DNA of 6,102 bases from Gemmatimonadaceae bacterium (lineage in GTDB: Bacteria; Gemmatimonadota; Gemmatimonadetes; Gemmatimonadales; Gemmatimonadaceae): NCBI GenBank assembly GCA_014378185.1, contig JACMOE010000074.1:1-6102 (forward strand). Reading direction: 5' to 3'. The translations under genes and the position numbers were made by a program. This document shows, piece by piece, positions 1 to 5,586 of the stretch; position 1 is the first letter of the stretch; every line of letters begins with the position of its first letter. Below the pieces are notes generated by a model. The model saw only the letters and a program-made list of their open reading frames with translations. It did no database searches and was not told where the DNA came from.

Positions 1-199
1 AGGCGGCGATGCGTGGCAGCTCGGGATCACCGTCGCCCGGGGTCGTGGCAACGGCGGCGCCCAAGGCAAACTGGCTTGCGAGACGAAAAAATTGGCGCCA
101 CGACTCGTCAACGCTGGTCGGGTCAGCCCTGAAGGCCTCGAACTGTTCAGCGATGTAGCCGTCGTTGAAGGCGCTGGTAGTGATTGGGGTGTCAGCCAT
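1..199 (-). CDS. sucA: 2-oxoglutarate dehydrogenase E1 component, N-terminal fragment
   Basis: The reverse complement from an ATG at 199-197 reads 66 codons without a stop and leaves the window at base 1, so only the N-terminus is present. The key stretch reads FNDGYIAEQFEAF, then RADPTSVDESWRQFF (about residues 11-40). This is the characteristic E1o N-terminal segment (Tyr-x-x-x-x-Tyr/Phe, then DP-x-SVD-x-SWR-x-FF), which in this family helps bind the E2 succinyltransferase. The whole enzyme (usually 900 or more residues) is the thiamine-diphosphate-dependent decarboxylase of the TCA cycle, converting 2-oxoglutarate to succinyl-CoA as part of the cytosolic OGDH complex. The start is well constrained: an in-frame TAG lies four codons upstream (TAG ATT TGG CAC ATG). 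No strong Shine-Dalgarno site sits at normal spacing; AGGGA lies 15 nt upstream. The catalytic domains and any sucB neighbour are off the edge. Identity rests only on this N-terminal motif. Confidence 0.85.
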   Translation of the reverse strand, partial: MADTPITTSAFNDGYIAEQFEAFRADPTSVDESWRQFFRLASQFALGAAVATTPGDGDPELPRIAA

Positions 200-222
200 G
201 TGCCAAATCTACTGTCCCTTCG

Positions 223-292
223 CTCCGGATTGCCCCCGCGCCGCACCAGAGATCTCGTCCCCAACCACGCCGCTCGGCGTGGCCGTCCGGAG
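223..292 (-). promoter_or_regulatory. Structured sucA leader: closing stem with internal hairpin
   Basis: In the DNA just upstream of sucA, CTCCGGA (223-229) pairs with TCCGGAG (286-292). Inside the arch lies a perfect 7-bp hairpin, CCACGCC (265-271) / GGCGTGG (276-282), with a 4-base loop. If the sucA transcript starts beyond 292 on the minus strand, both stems would fold in its 5' untranslated region, ending 23 nt before the start codon. Leader RNAs upstream of sucA are known in Betaproteobacteria (the sucA motif). I could not match this one to that consensus, so a regulatory role is inference. Chance folding in GC-rich DNA is the main alternative. Confidence 0.4.
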
Positions 293-463
293 TGGCTGAC
301 CTGCCGCCTCGCCGGCGACGTCACTCGCCCAATCGCCACACACCCAAGCCAACGCGCGCTGTCGGACATCTCCGGATCGACATAACCAAGCTCGGCTGTA
401 GCAAACAGTCCACAGGTGCAGTATGGCGAACACATCAGTAAAAGGTAACATTCTCCGGTTCGT

Positions 464-490
464 GAACGCTCGAAAGCGAGTAACACGTTC
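464..490. repeat. Bulged inverted repeat upstream of the PEP-CTERM gene
   Basis: GAACG (464-468) plus CTCG (469-472) pairs with CGAG (477-480) plus CGTTC (486-490). This gives a 9-bp stem with an AAAG loop and a 5-base TAACA bulge on the 3' arm. It lies just upstream of the TATAGT hexamer at 498-503 and about 150 bases before the start codon. It could be an operator-like dyad for a regulator or a 5' leader fold. Nothing else in the window identifies which, and it may be fortuitous. Confidence 0.35.
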
Positions 491-626
491 TGCTGCATAT
501 AGTTAGCCGAAACAATCGTCGGACGATTCGACGCCGGAACCGAGTGACCGGAACTGGTACGGGGCGTGCCCTTGATGAGATCGCTGCCGATCCGGGACGC
601 TCCCGTCGCCGCACGGTTTCCTCGTC

Positions 627-631
627 AGGAG
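627..631 (+). promoter_or_regulatory. Ribosome binding site of the PEP-CTERM gene
   Basis: AGGAG lies 9 bases before the ATG at 641 and decides the start. The in-frame ATG at 566 has no comparable site and would place 25 charged residues in front of an otherwise normal signal peptide. Confidence 0.8.
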
Positions 632-640
632 TTATCAGCT

Positions 641-1360
641 ATGCGCAACCTTCGCCGCTCGATCGCATCCGCCCTGTTCATCGTGACGGCGCCGGCTTCG
701 CTCGCCGCGCAGGCATTCGCCGGCACTGGCATCGCGAGCAACGTCTCGGGTGGTGTGGACACCCGCTGGCAGGTCAGCTGCCGGGCACTGAGCGGCTTGC
801 AGCTTGCCGCGGCACCATGCAACAGCACGAGCGCATCACCGTTCACACAGGCGTCGGTGATCACCGCAGCGCCCGGGGGTTGGGCCGCAGTACCGCTGGG
901 GCCAAATGGCCTCCGCTACATCGGCGCGCTGCCCAGCGGCTCGGTCGGCAACTCGATTGCTGAGAATGCCTCGTACGAGTACACCTTCCGGACCACCTTC
1001 TCCATCAGCGCTGGCGATCTGTCCGGCGCACAACTGGAGCTGAGTCCACTGCGCATCGACAACTACTGGGTGGGCTTCACCTTGAACGGCGGTGCACTGA
1101 ATGCGGGTGCGATCACGCCGACTCCGCTGCCGCCGAACGGAGGCAACTGGGCCACGCCATTCTCGATGATCATCAACTCGGGCTTCGTCGCCGGTGTGAA
1201 CACACTCGAGATCACGCTCACGGGCAACGGCCAGACGGATGGCCTGCTGCTGGATGGTCGCGTGAACGTGGTGCCGGAGCCGTCGACGTATGCGCTGATG
1301 GCAACTGGTCTCGTCGGTTTGGTCGGCGTGGCTCGTCGCCGGCGGAACGTGACGGCGTAA
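641..1360 (+). CDS. PEP-CTERM sorting domain-containing exported protein
   Basis: This is a 239-residue secreted protein. Residues 1-25 form a signal peptide: MRNLRR positive N-region, then a hydrophobic core (SALFIVTAPASLAAQA) with likely cleavage near Ala25. The C-terminus is a textbook PEP-CTERM tag: VPEPSTYAL with the PEP motif at 212-214, a hydrophobic span of about residues 217-231, then the RRRR cluster at 232-235. In this family the tag directs the protein to exosortase, which cleaves near PEP and passes it to the envelope or extracellular matrix. The middle (about 60-205) is rich in beta-strand-like Thr/Gly/Asn segments (YEYTFRTTFSISAGDL, then a DNYWVGFTLNG stretch, then NTLEITLTGNG). 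It resembles the carbohydrate-binding jelly-roll bodies common in PEP-CTERM proteins, but no enzyme motif is visible. Two cysteines (near residues 46 and 59) could form a disulfide. No exosortase or glycosyltransferase gene lies nearby, so exosortase would act from elsewhere in the genome. Start chosen from the AGGAG site and signal peptide. Confidence 0.88.
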   Translation: MRNLRRSIASALFIVTAPASLAAQAFAGTGIASNVSGGVDTRWQVSCRALSGLQLAAAPCNSTSASPFTQASVITAAPGGWAAVPLGPNGLRYIGALPSGSVGNSIAENASYEYTFRTTFSISAGDLSGAQLELSPLRIDNYWVGFTLNGGALNAGAITPTPLPPNGGNWATPFSMIINSGFVAGVNTLEITLTGNGQTDGLLLDGRVNVVPEPSTYALMATGLVGLVGVARRRRNVTA

Positions 1361-1380
1361 GCAGCCATGTGCTGTCGCCT

Positions 1381-1400
1381 GACGGCACTACGCTGCCGTC
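1381..1400 (+). terminator. Hairpin downstream of the PEP-CTERM gene
   Basis: GACGGCA (1381-1387) pairs perfectly with TGCCGTC (1394-1400) around a 6-base loop, 20 bases past the stop codon. A smaller stem (GCAGC/GCTGT, 1361-1375) precedes it. There is no T tract after the stem, so intrinsic termination is plausible but not proven. It could instead protect the 3' end of the message. Confidence 0.45.
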
Positions 1401-1429
1401 CCGGGTGATGACCACCATCTGACCGATCC

Positions 1430-1467
1430 CGAACCCGACGACTCTGCGCACTGAGTCGTCAGGTTCG
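1430..1467. repeat. Long near-perfect inverted repeat between the PEP-CTERM and DUF2256 genes
   Basis: The left arm CGAACC-C-GACGACTC (1430-1444) and right arm GAGTCGTC-A-GGTTCG (1453-1467) form a 14-pair stem with a single C/A mismatch and an 8-base loop (TGCGCACT). It is the strongest dyad in the window. It ends about 55 bases before the DUF2256 start and lacks a flanking T tract on either strand. Candidate roles are a terminator or insulator between two co-oriented genes, a protein-binding dyad, or a dispersed genomic repeat (REP-like). A single copy in 6 kb cannot separate these. Confidence 0.6.
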
Positions 1468-1521
1468 TGCGTCATGGCAGCGAAACCGGAACCACGCGGC
1501 GCCGCAGCCTCTTGAATAGGC

Positions 1522-1683
1522 ATGGCATCCAAGCGTCCGAACAGAGCCCGACCGCCCTCCGAGCGCCCCAGCAAGGACTGTCTGGCCTGTGGCCGGCCGT
1601 TCAGCTGGCGGAAGAAGTGGGAGCGGGACTGGGAGAACGTGAGGTACTGCTCGGATCGGTGTCGGGGGGCGGGGGCGAAGTAG
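1522..1683 (+). CDS. DUF2256 small zinc-ribbon-like protein
   Basis: This short gene encodes 53 residues ending in TAG at 1681-1683. The body reads SKDCLACGRPFSWRKKWERD, then WENVRYCSDRCR: a CxxC pair (Cys20, Cys23) and a CxxxC pair (Cys43, Cys47) flanking the signature RPF-x-WRKKW and a Trp-x-x-V-x-YCS motif. This matches the DUF2256 family of small conserved bacterial proteins, whose usual length is about 40-60 residues. The four cysteines suggest a single zinc site (inferred). The biochemical role is unknown; family members are often encoded near, or fused to, other small conserved domains. The start is fixed within a narrow range: an in-frame TGA lies three codons upstream and ATG 1522 is the first start after it. 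The ribosome site is poor (AGG only 1 base away), so translation may be weak or leader-dependent. It converges with the CHAT gene, whose restored stop is 16 bases away. Confidence 0.82.
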   Translation: MASKRPNRARPPSERPSKDCLACGRPFSWRKKWERDWENVRYCSDRCRGAGAK

Positions 1684-1900
1684 AGATTCGGGCGACCGTT
1701 CAGTCGGCACCGACCAGCTGGAAGGCTGCGAAGTATTTCGGATCAGAGAATCCCGGCGTCCGCCGTACCGCTTCCTGCGCGAGCTGTAGCGCTCGTGCCT
1801 TCGGCACGGGATTGACGGGATGCAGCCAGTACTCATAAAAGCGCTCCATCAGCAGTCGCGTCGCCTTGTCGTCAACGTTCCAAAGGCTGACGAGGACGCG

Positions 1901-1908
1901 GCGCGCGC
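1901..1908 (-). repeat. (GC)4 tract carrying the CHAT frameshift
   Basis: The CHAT frame is GGA GCG CGC before the tract and CGC GTC CTC after it, in a different register. Removing two bases (one GC unit) joins them as GARRVLVSLW, exactly the expected family pattern (GAR-x-V-x-x-SLW-x-VDD). A single missing base would leave one extra residue, so a GC-unit expansion is the simpler explanation. It could be strand slippage in the genome, an assembly error, or a phase-variable site. Confidence 0.75.
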
Positions 1909-3498
1909 TCCTTTGGCGAGAAAGGCGCGCTGCAGTCCAATGCTGCCCTCCGCGCGCGTCAGATTTCCCAGACCCGTTTGACAGGCACTCAGCACGACTA
2001 ACTCGGCCCGCAGGGCGAGCGCGCGTTCATCCATGAGTTCGCCCAGTGTGAGGAGTCCATCCTGCAGCGAATCCGGCGCGAACGCCACGAACGAGCGGCG
2101 AGCGGACGCAGCGGAGCCGAACCCGAGGCCGTGCGTCGCGAAATGGATCAGTGGCGCATCGACCATGCGACGCCGTACGGCGCTCTCCGTTGCCGTTTTC
2201 CCCGTCAGCGTGCGCACACCCAACAGTGTCCCGATTCGCTGCGACTCAGCTTCCGCACCAGGGAGTGATCGCAGCCGGGAACGGGTGGTCCATCGGCCGC
2301 TGTAGACGAACGGCATGGCCGGATTGCCCACCACCAGCGCCGACGACGCCACGCTCCCTGCTGCACCGCGCCGGCCCTGTGCCACGGCGACACGCGGCCG
2401 AGCTTCGGAGGCGCGCAGCGCGGTGAACGAGGGGGCGTAGCGCAGGGGATTGCGGGTCCCGAGCGCAACGCGTTGCACCGACGACGTGCGGCGCGCGCCA
2501 GCCGGTGTCGATGCACGCCGTGTCGCGGCGAACCTGTCGCGACCGACGGTCAGCGCGGCAAACGGAAGTAAGCCGATGGTGCCATGTGGCACGATGACGA
2601 TCGGCGTACCGGCGGGCACGGTGGCTTCGAGGTTGGCCGTCAGCAGGAGTGCGGCGAGGCGCTTCCAGTCGTCGACGGGATACCGCGTCGACAGCAGCGA
2701 ATCCGACGATAGGCTGAGTTCATCGGGATTCAGCGGCGCACTGCGCGCATCGTCGGCGCCGAGTGAGCGACGCGACGAGCGAATTAATTGAGCCAGCTCG
2801 GCCTCGGTGATCCTGACGGGTGGCTGCAGGTGCAGCGCACCGGAGGGTTCGAGAAACCAGGTGAACAGCGTATCACCGGCGTGCAGGTACGACAGCGCGG
2901 CGGTCCTCGATGCGCGCAGGGGTGCCAGTAATGAATCCACATCGATCGAGAGGTCACGGCCGACGACCGGCCGAAACTGCGCGAGCCCGCGAACCCGCTC
3001 CGACGACTGCAGGCGCGTGACCATGTCGACCAGCGATTGCGCGCGGCCCCGCTCAATCGCGCCGAGCGCCGACGCTGCACTGCGCGCGCTCCCCACTTCC
3101 GCGCGTCGTCCGGCCCAGGCGCGTGCCCAGCCGCCGAAGACGTCGACTTGGTCCTCGAGGAAAGCGACGGCATTCTCATCTTCGCCAGCACCGCGACGCG
3201 CCAGATCGACGACGGCGGCAGCGGAGTCGAAATACATGACGGCACGGTCCAGCTGCTTCTGCTCATTACCCGTCCTAAAAGACTCTGCCATTTCGGCGAG
3301 CGCGTTCCGAACACCACGCTTGTAGCCGACTTCACGCATGATCGAAATCGCAGATGCGTAATACGACCGTGCTGAGTCGGCAAGACCGGCAGATGAATAA
3401 ACGTGTCCGAGCTGCGAGAGCGCACGTCCTTCGATCGTCCGGTTACGAGTACGCCGTGCAGACACGAGTGCCGCCCGCGCATTCACGAGCGCCGAATC

Positions 3499-3549
3499 CG
3501 TGCGCGCCATACCGACGAACGTGCGCGCCGTACCGACGAACGTGCGCGC
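3499..3549 (-). repeat. 21-bp tandem duplication inside the CHAT gene
   Basis: Two adjacent 21-base units (3499-3519 and 3520-3540) differ at one base (A3509 versus G3530) and are followed by 9 bases of a third copy (3541-3549). The duplication is in frame and doubles seven residues: the protein reads RTFVGTA then RTFVGMA. It falls in a TPR-like helix and would shift the register of that repeat. Confidence 0.9.
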
Positions 3550-3733
3550 AAGGTGCATGTGCACTACCGCCGGGACCGTGTCATACGCCCTCTGCTGATC
3601 CATTAGTGCGAGATTCGATCGAAGCATCGTCAGCACGGAGTCGTCAGCGCGTGTTCTCAGCCGCGAGTGCGCGAGGTGCAAAAGTTTCGTTGCCTGACCA
3701 CGACGATTCTTCGTGATCAGATCCATCGACAGA

Positions 3734-3737
3734 CCTC
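3734..3737 (-). promoter_or_regulatory. Candidate ribosome binding site for the CHAT gene
   Basis: On the minus strand GAGG precedes ATG 3726 by 7 bases, which favours that start over the GTG at 3756. The site sits inside the junction with the peptidase fragment, so it may be fortuitous. Confidence 0.45.
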
Positions 3738-3744
3738 GAGTCAG

Positions 3745-4239
3745 GTGCGCACCCACTTTGCGCGCAATTACGGCCCCGTGAGCTCGAACACCCCGCCCGA
3801 TCTCGCGGTCGTCGTCCTGCCCGCCGGTTCAACGACAGGGCTCACCCCATACACACTGCCGCCCCTCAACTACCTCGATCAACTCGCAGCGAAAGGCGGG
3901 CTGCGGGGCGCCTTGTTCGCAAACGTAGGCTACGGCGTTTCGACAGTCCTCACCGGCCGACCGGGATTTGGGTATGACGGGAACCGAAACACGTCCTTTT
4001 CTCCATTTCAGGCACTGCGTGGCAACCTGTTGATCCTGAACATGCAGACCGCAGCGACGGGCGAAGGCGGCGATTGCTTCGGTGATTCCGGCAGCCCGAA
4101 GTTTTTGGGCAGTGATCGCCGCATCGTGGTGGGGGTCGTATCGTGGGGTGACGCAACCTGCCGGGCAACCTCCGTGAACCACCGGGTCGACACAGAGGCG
4201 GCACGAGCCTTCCTGGGGCAATTCGTCGCACTGCCCTGA
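3745..4239 (+). pseudogene. S1-family (trypsin-like) serine peptidase, N-terminally truncated
   Basis: This frame holds the C-terminal part of a chymotrypsin-fold peptidase. Visible landmarks are PPDLAVVVLP (3796-3825), whose Asp fits the catalytic Asp102; VGYG (about 3925-3936); GGDCFGDSGSP with the catalytic Ser at 4087-4089; and VVSWGDATCR. The two Cys in the last two motifs fit the conserved C191-C220 disulfide. It ends LGQFVALP, a typical secreted-peptidase terminus. The usual front part (signal peptide, activation site and the TAAHC histidine) is missing: upstream of about 3745 the DNA is antisense to the CHAT gene. An ATG at 3667 opens the frame further but gives residues with no peptidase character and no ribosome site. 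Without the histidine half it cannot have a complete catalytic triad, so I read it as a remnant. The residue equivalent to position 189 is Gly, not Asp, so trypsin-type Arg/Lys specificity is not supported. GDSGSP instead of the usual GDSGGP is a mild variant. Confidence 0.78.
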
Positions 4240-4240
4240 G

Positions 4241-4261
4241 GGTGCGAGCGACCAACGCACC
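4241..4261 (+). terminator. Weak hairpin after the peptidase fragment
   Basis: GGTGCG (4241-4246) pairs with CGCACC (4256-4261) around a 9-base loop, directly after the TGA at 4237-4239. A modest T-rich stretch (CACTTTCGTT) follows. It is a plausible terminator, perhaps serving both this gene and the convergent methyltransferase. Confidence 0.35.
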
Positions 4262-4322
4262 GTAGCACTTTCGTTCAAGGCTGGTAAAAGCCAAACACAA
4301 AGCGTTTTGCAGCGGTGCAGAC

Positions 4323-5468
4323 CTACCCCTCGATCCCGTAGAGCCCCACCTGAATCCCGCCGACTCGTGTCTTCAGGATCTCGGTGGTGGGTGACTGCAG
4401 CGCCTTCACGTGCGACTGCTCGGCCAGCAGCAGCGCCACGCGCCACTCGCTGAACGGGCCGCGGGCAAGCTTGCCGATCTGCACGAACAGGCCCGTCAGC
4501 GCATCGGAGTTGCCGACGCGTCGACCGTAGGGTGCATTACTGCACCAGGCACCGAATTCCGTCGGCGGCTCGATGTCCTCCAGCGTCTTCTGCTCGAAGC
4601 GCACCATGCCCTCCACACCCGCTCGCTCGGCGTTGGCAATGGACATGCGGATTGCGCCAGGATCGCGGTCGCTGCCGATGATGGGCAGATCCGCGACGTC
4701 CACACCGGCCGCCTTCGTCGCGCGACGCAACGCAGGCAGCACATCGCGGTCCGCACCGGGCCAGTGCTCGAAGGCGAAGGGGCGCGCGCGGCCGGGTGCC
4801 TGCTGGCGCGCAATCATCGCTGCCTCGATCGGAAAGGTGCCGGACCCGCACATCGGATCGATGAAGGCCTGCGAGCCATCGTAATCCGTGGCCAGCAGGC
4901 AGGCGGCAGCAACAGTCTCGCGCAGCGGCGCCTTGGCGACGGCCTGCCGATATCCGCGCCTGTGCAGCAGTTCGCCCGACGAGTCAGCGCTGACGGTGCA
5001 GACGTCGTTCACGATACGAACAAGGATGCGCTGCGCCTCATCGGTCGGCGCGTCCTCCTCGTCGCTGTCGGTGAGCCGGACGACCGGCGCATCGACCCCG
5101 AAGAACTTCGAGATCTGCCGCACGACCCGCTCTGCAACTGCGTCAGAATGGTAGAGCCGCGATTTCCGGCAGGTGACGCGCACCGCGATCGCCTGACCCG
5201 GCAGCAACACCTTGCCCCATGGAAGCTTCGACGCGCCCTTTTCGAGATCCGCAAAACCCTGCGCCTTGAACTCGCCGAGGCGCACGATCACGCGTGACGC
5301 CGTGCGCAACCAGAGGTTCACCAGCGCGATCGTCCGGAAATCGGCCGCGAAAGCCACGCCATCTGGCGTCGGCGGCTCGTGCGGAATGCCGAGTGCCGCC
5401 AATTCGGCGGCGGTGACGGGGGCGATGCCGGGAGCGGTGATCGCGAAGGCGGACCAGGTGGTAGACAC
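4323..5468 (-). CDS. THUMP domain class I SAM-dependent RNA methyltransferase (RlmL/YpsC-type)
   Basis: This complete 381-residue protein belongs to the COG0116 group of rRNA guanine-N2 methyltransferases. Residues 5-60 form the N-terminal ferredoxin-like part (FAITAPGIAPVTAAEL). About 65-165 is the THUMP RNA-binding domain. LLHRRGYR (167-174) is the conserved linker. The Rossmann methyltransferase follows, with the SAM-binding motif I FIDPMCGSGTFPIEAA (202-217), the acidic motif GSDRDP (265-270) and the catalytic loop NAPYG (311-315). In this family the enzyme uses S-adenosylmethionine to methylate a guanine of large-subunit rRNA in the cytosol; the exact base cannot be told from sequence. 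The catalytic loop is normally NPPYG; here the first Pro is Ala. The GTG start at 5468 is forced by an in-frame TAG four codons upstream, and no clear ribosome site is seen. Length and C-terminus are normal for the family. It stands alone, 118 bases downstream of the lipoprotein gene. Confidence 0.9.
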   Translation of the reverse strand: MSTTWSAFAITAPGIAPVTAAELAALGIPHEPPTPDGVAFAADFRTIALVNLWLRTASRVIVRLGEFKAQGFADLEKGASKLPWGKVLLPGQAIAVRVTCRKSRLYHSDAVAERVVRQISKFFGVDAPVVRLTDSDEEDAPTDEAQRILVRIVNDVCTVSADSSGELLHRRGYRQAVAKAPLRETVAAACLLATDYDGSQAFIDPMCGSGTFPIEAAMIARQQAPGRARPFAFEHWPGADRDVLPALRRATKAAGVDVADLPIIGSDRDPGAIRMSIANAERAGVEGMVRFEQKTLEDIEPPTEFGAWCSNAPYGRRVGNSDALTGLFVQIGKLARGPFSEWRVALLLAEQSHVKALQSPTTEILKTRVGGIQVGLYGIEG

Positions 5469-5530
5469 GCGCGGAAGCTAGCGGTTCAGCGGCGGCGCGC
5501 ATCGGCGGGCTGATTCAGCATTGCATGCGC

Positions 5531-5560
5531 CGAGGGGCGCTGCATTCGCATCGCCCCTCG
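5531..5560 (-). terminator. Strong hairpin between the lipoprotein and methyltransferase genes
   Basis: CGAGGGGCG (5531-5539) and CGCCCCTCG (5552-5560) form a perfect 9-bp GC-rich stem. Three more pairs (TGC/GCA) lie inside the loop after a one-by-one mismatch, capped by ATTC. It begins 26 bases past the lipoprotein stop on the minus strand, where a terminator is expected. No T tract follows on the minus strand, so it may act as a stabilising 3' end or a factor-assisted terminator. Confidence 0.6.
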
Positions 5561-5586
5561 ATGTCGTTCTTGTGTCACGAGCCTGC

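Larger units (their letters stand above)
200..640. other. Divergent intergenic region between sucA and the PEP-CTERM gene
   Basis: This stretch of about 440 bases separates two divergently transcribed genes and must hold both promoters. Frames open here on both strands but none gives a protein-like sequence: they are Arg/Pro/Ser-rich shadow translations with no recognisable motif or ribosome site. It is locally less GC-rich around 380-530 than the flanking genes, as expected for a promoter region. A TATAGT hexamer at 498-503 could be a plus-strand -10 element, but no convincing -35 lies 16-18 bp upstream, so it is not called as a promoter. The two structured elements inside it are listed separately. 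Confidence 0.7.
1700..3726 (-). pseudogene. TPR-CHAT caspase-like protease gene, frameshifted near the 3' end
   Basis: Read from ATG 3726, the N-terminal third is helical with TPR-like repeats (about residues 40-175, including a LGHVYSSAGLADSARSYYASA unit). It is followed by a linker and a CHAT domain (about 255-670). CHAT landmarks are IVIVPHGTIGLLPFAAL near 376-392, SLPGAEAES near 487, the catalytic His in HFATHGL (His532) and the nucleophile in SACQTGLG (Cys582; TGT at 1983-1981). CHAT proteins are clan CD cysteine peptidases with a His-Cys dyad, usually acting on protein substrates after TPR-sensed activation. The reading frame breaks in the (GC)4 tract at 1901-1908. As sequenced it ends in 17 unrelated residues at TGA 1851-1849. 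Skipping one GC unit restores RVLVSLWNVDDKATRLL and 66 codons to TGA 1702-1700, with a normal CHAT end (SDPKYFAAFQLVGAD). A GTG at 3756 gives a longer form, but ATG 3726 has GAGG 7 bases upstream. No signal peptide is seen. Confidence 0.85.

Noticed and set aside
209..451. 80-residue minus-strand open frame upstream of sucA
   Set aside because: It has no ribosome site or recognisable motif, and it spans the sucA leader and promoter region.
498..503. TATAGT as a promoter -10 element
   Set aside because: No acceptable -35 hexamer lies at 16-18 bases, and the extended TG is one base out of place; too weak to list as a promoter.
566..640. N-terminal extension of the PEP-CTERM protein from ATG 566
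   Set aside because: It has no ribosome site, and its charged residues would bury the signal peptide; the AGGAG-preceded ATG at 641 fits better.
1218..1574. 118-residue minus-strand open frame spanning the PEP-CTERM/DUF2256 spacer
   Set aside because: It overlaps two better-supported genes on the other strand and both hairpins, and shows no family motif.
2784..3482. 232-residue minus-strand open frame
   Set aside because: It is an alternative frame of the CHAT gene; the TPR and CHAT motifs lie in the other frame.
4281..4294. GGCT/AGCC hairpin as a methyltransferase terminator
   Set aside because: The stem is only four pairs with a 6-base loop and no convincing T tract.
4410..5297. 295-residue plus-strand open frame
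   Set aside because: It is a GC-rich shadow of the methyltransferase gene on the other strand; its translation is Arg/Ala/His-rich without motifs.
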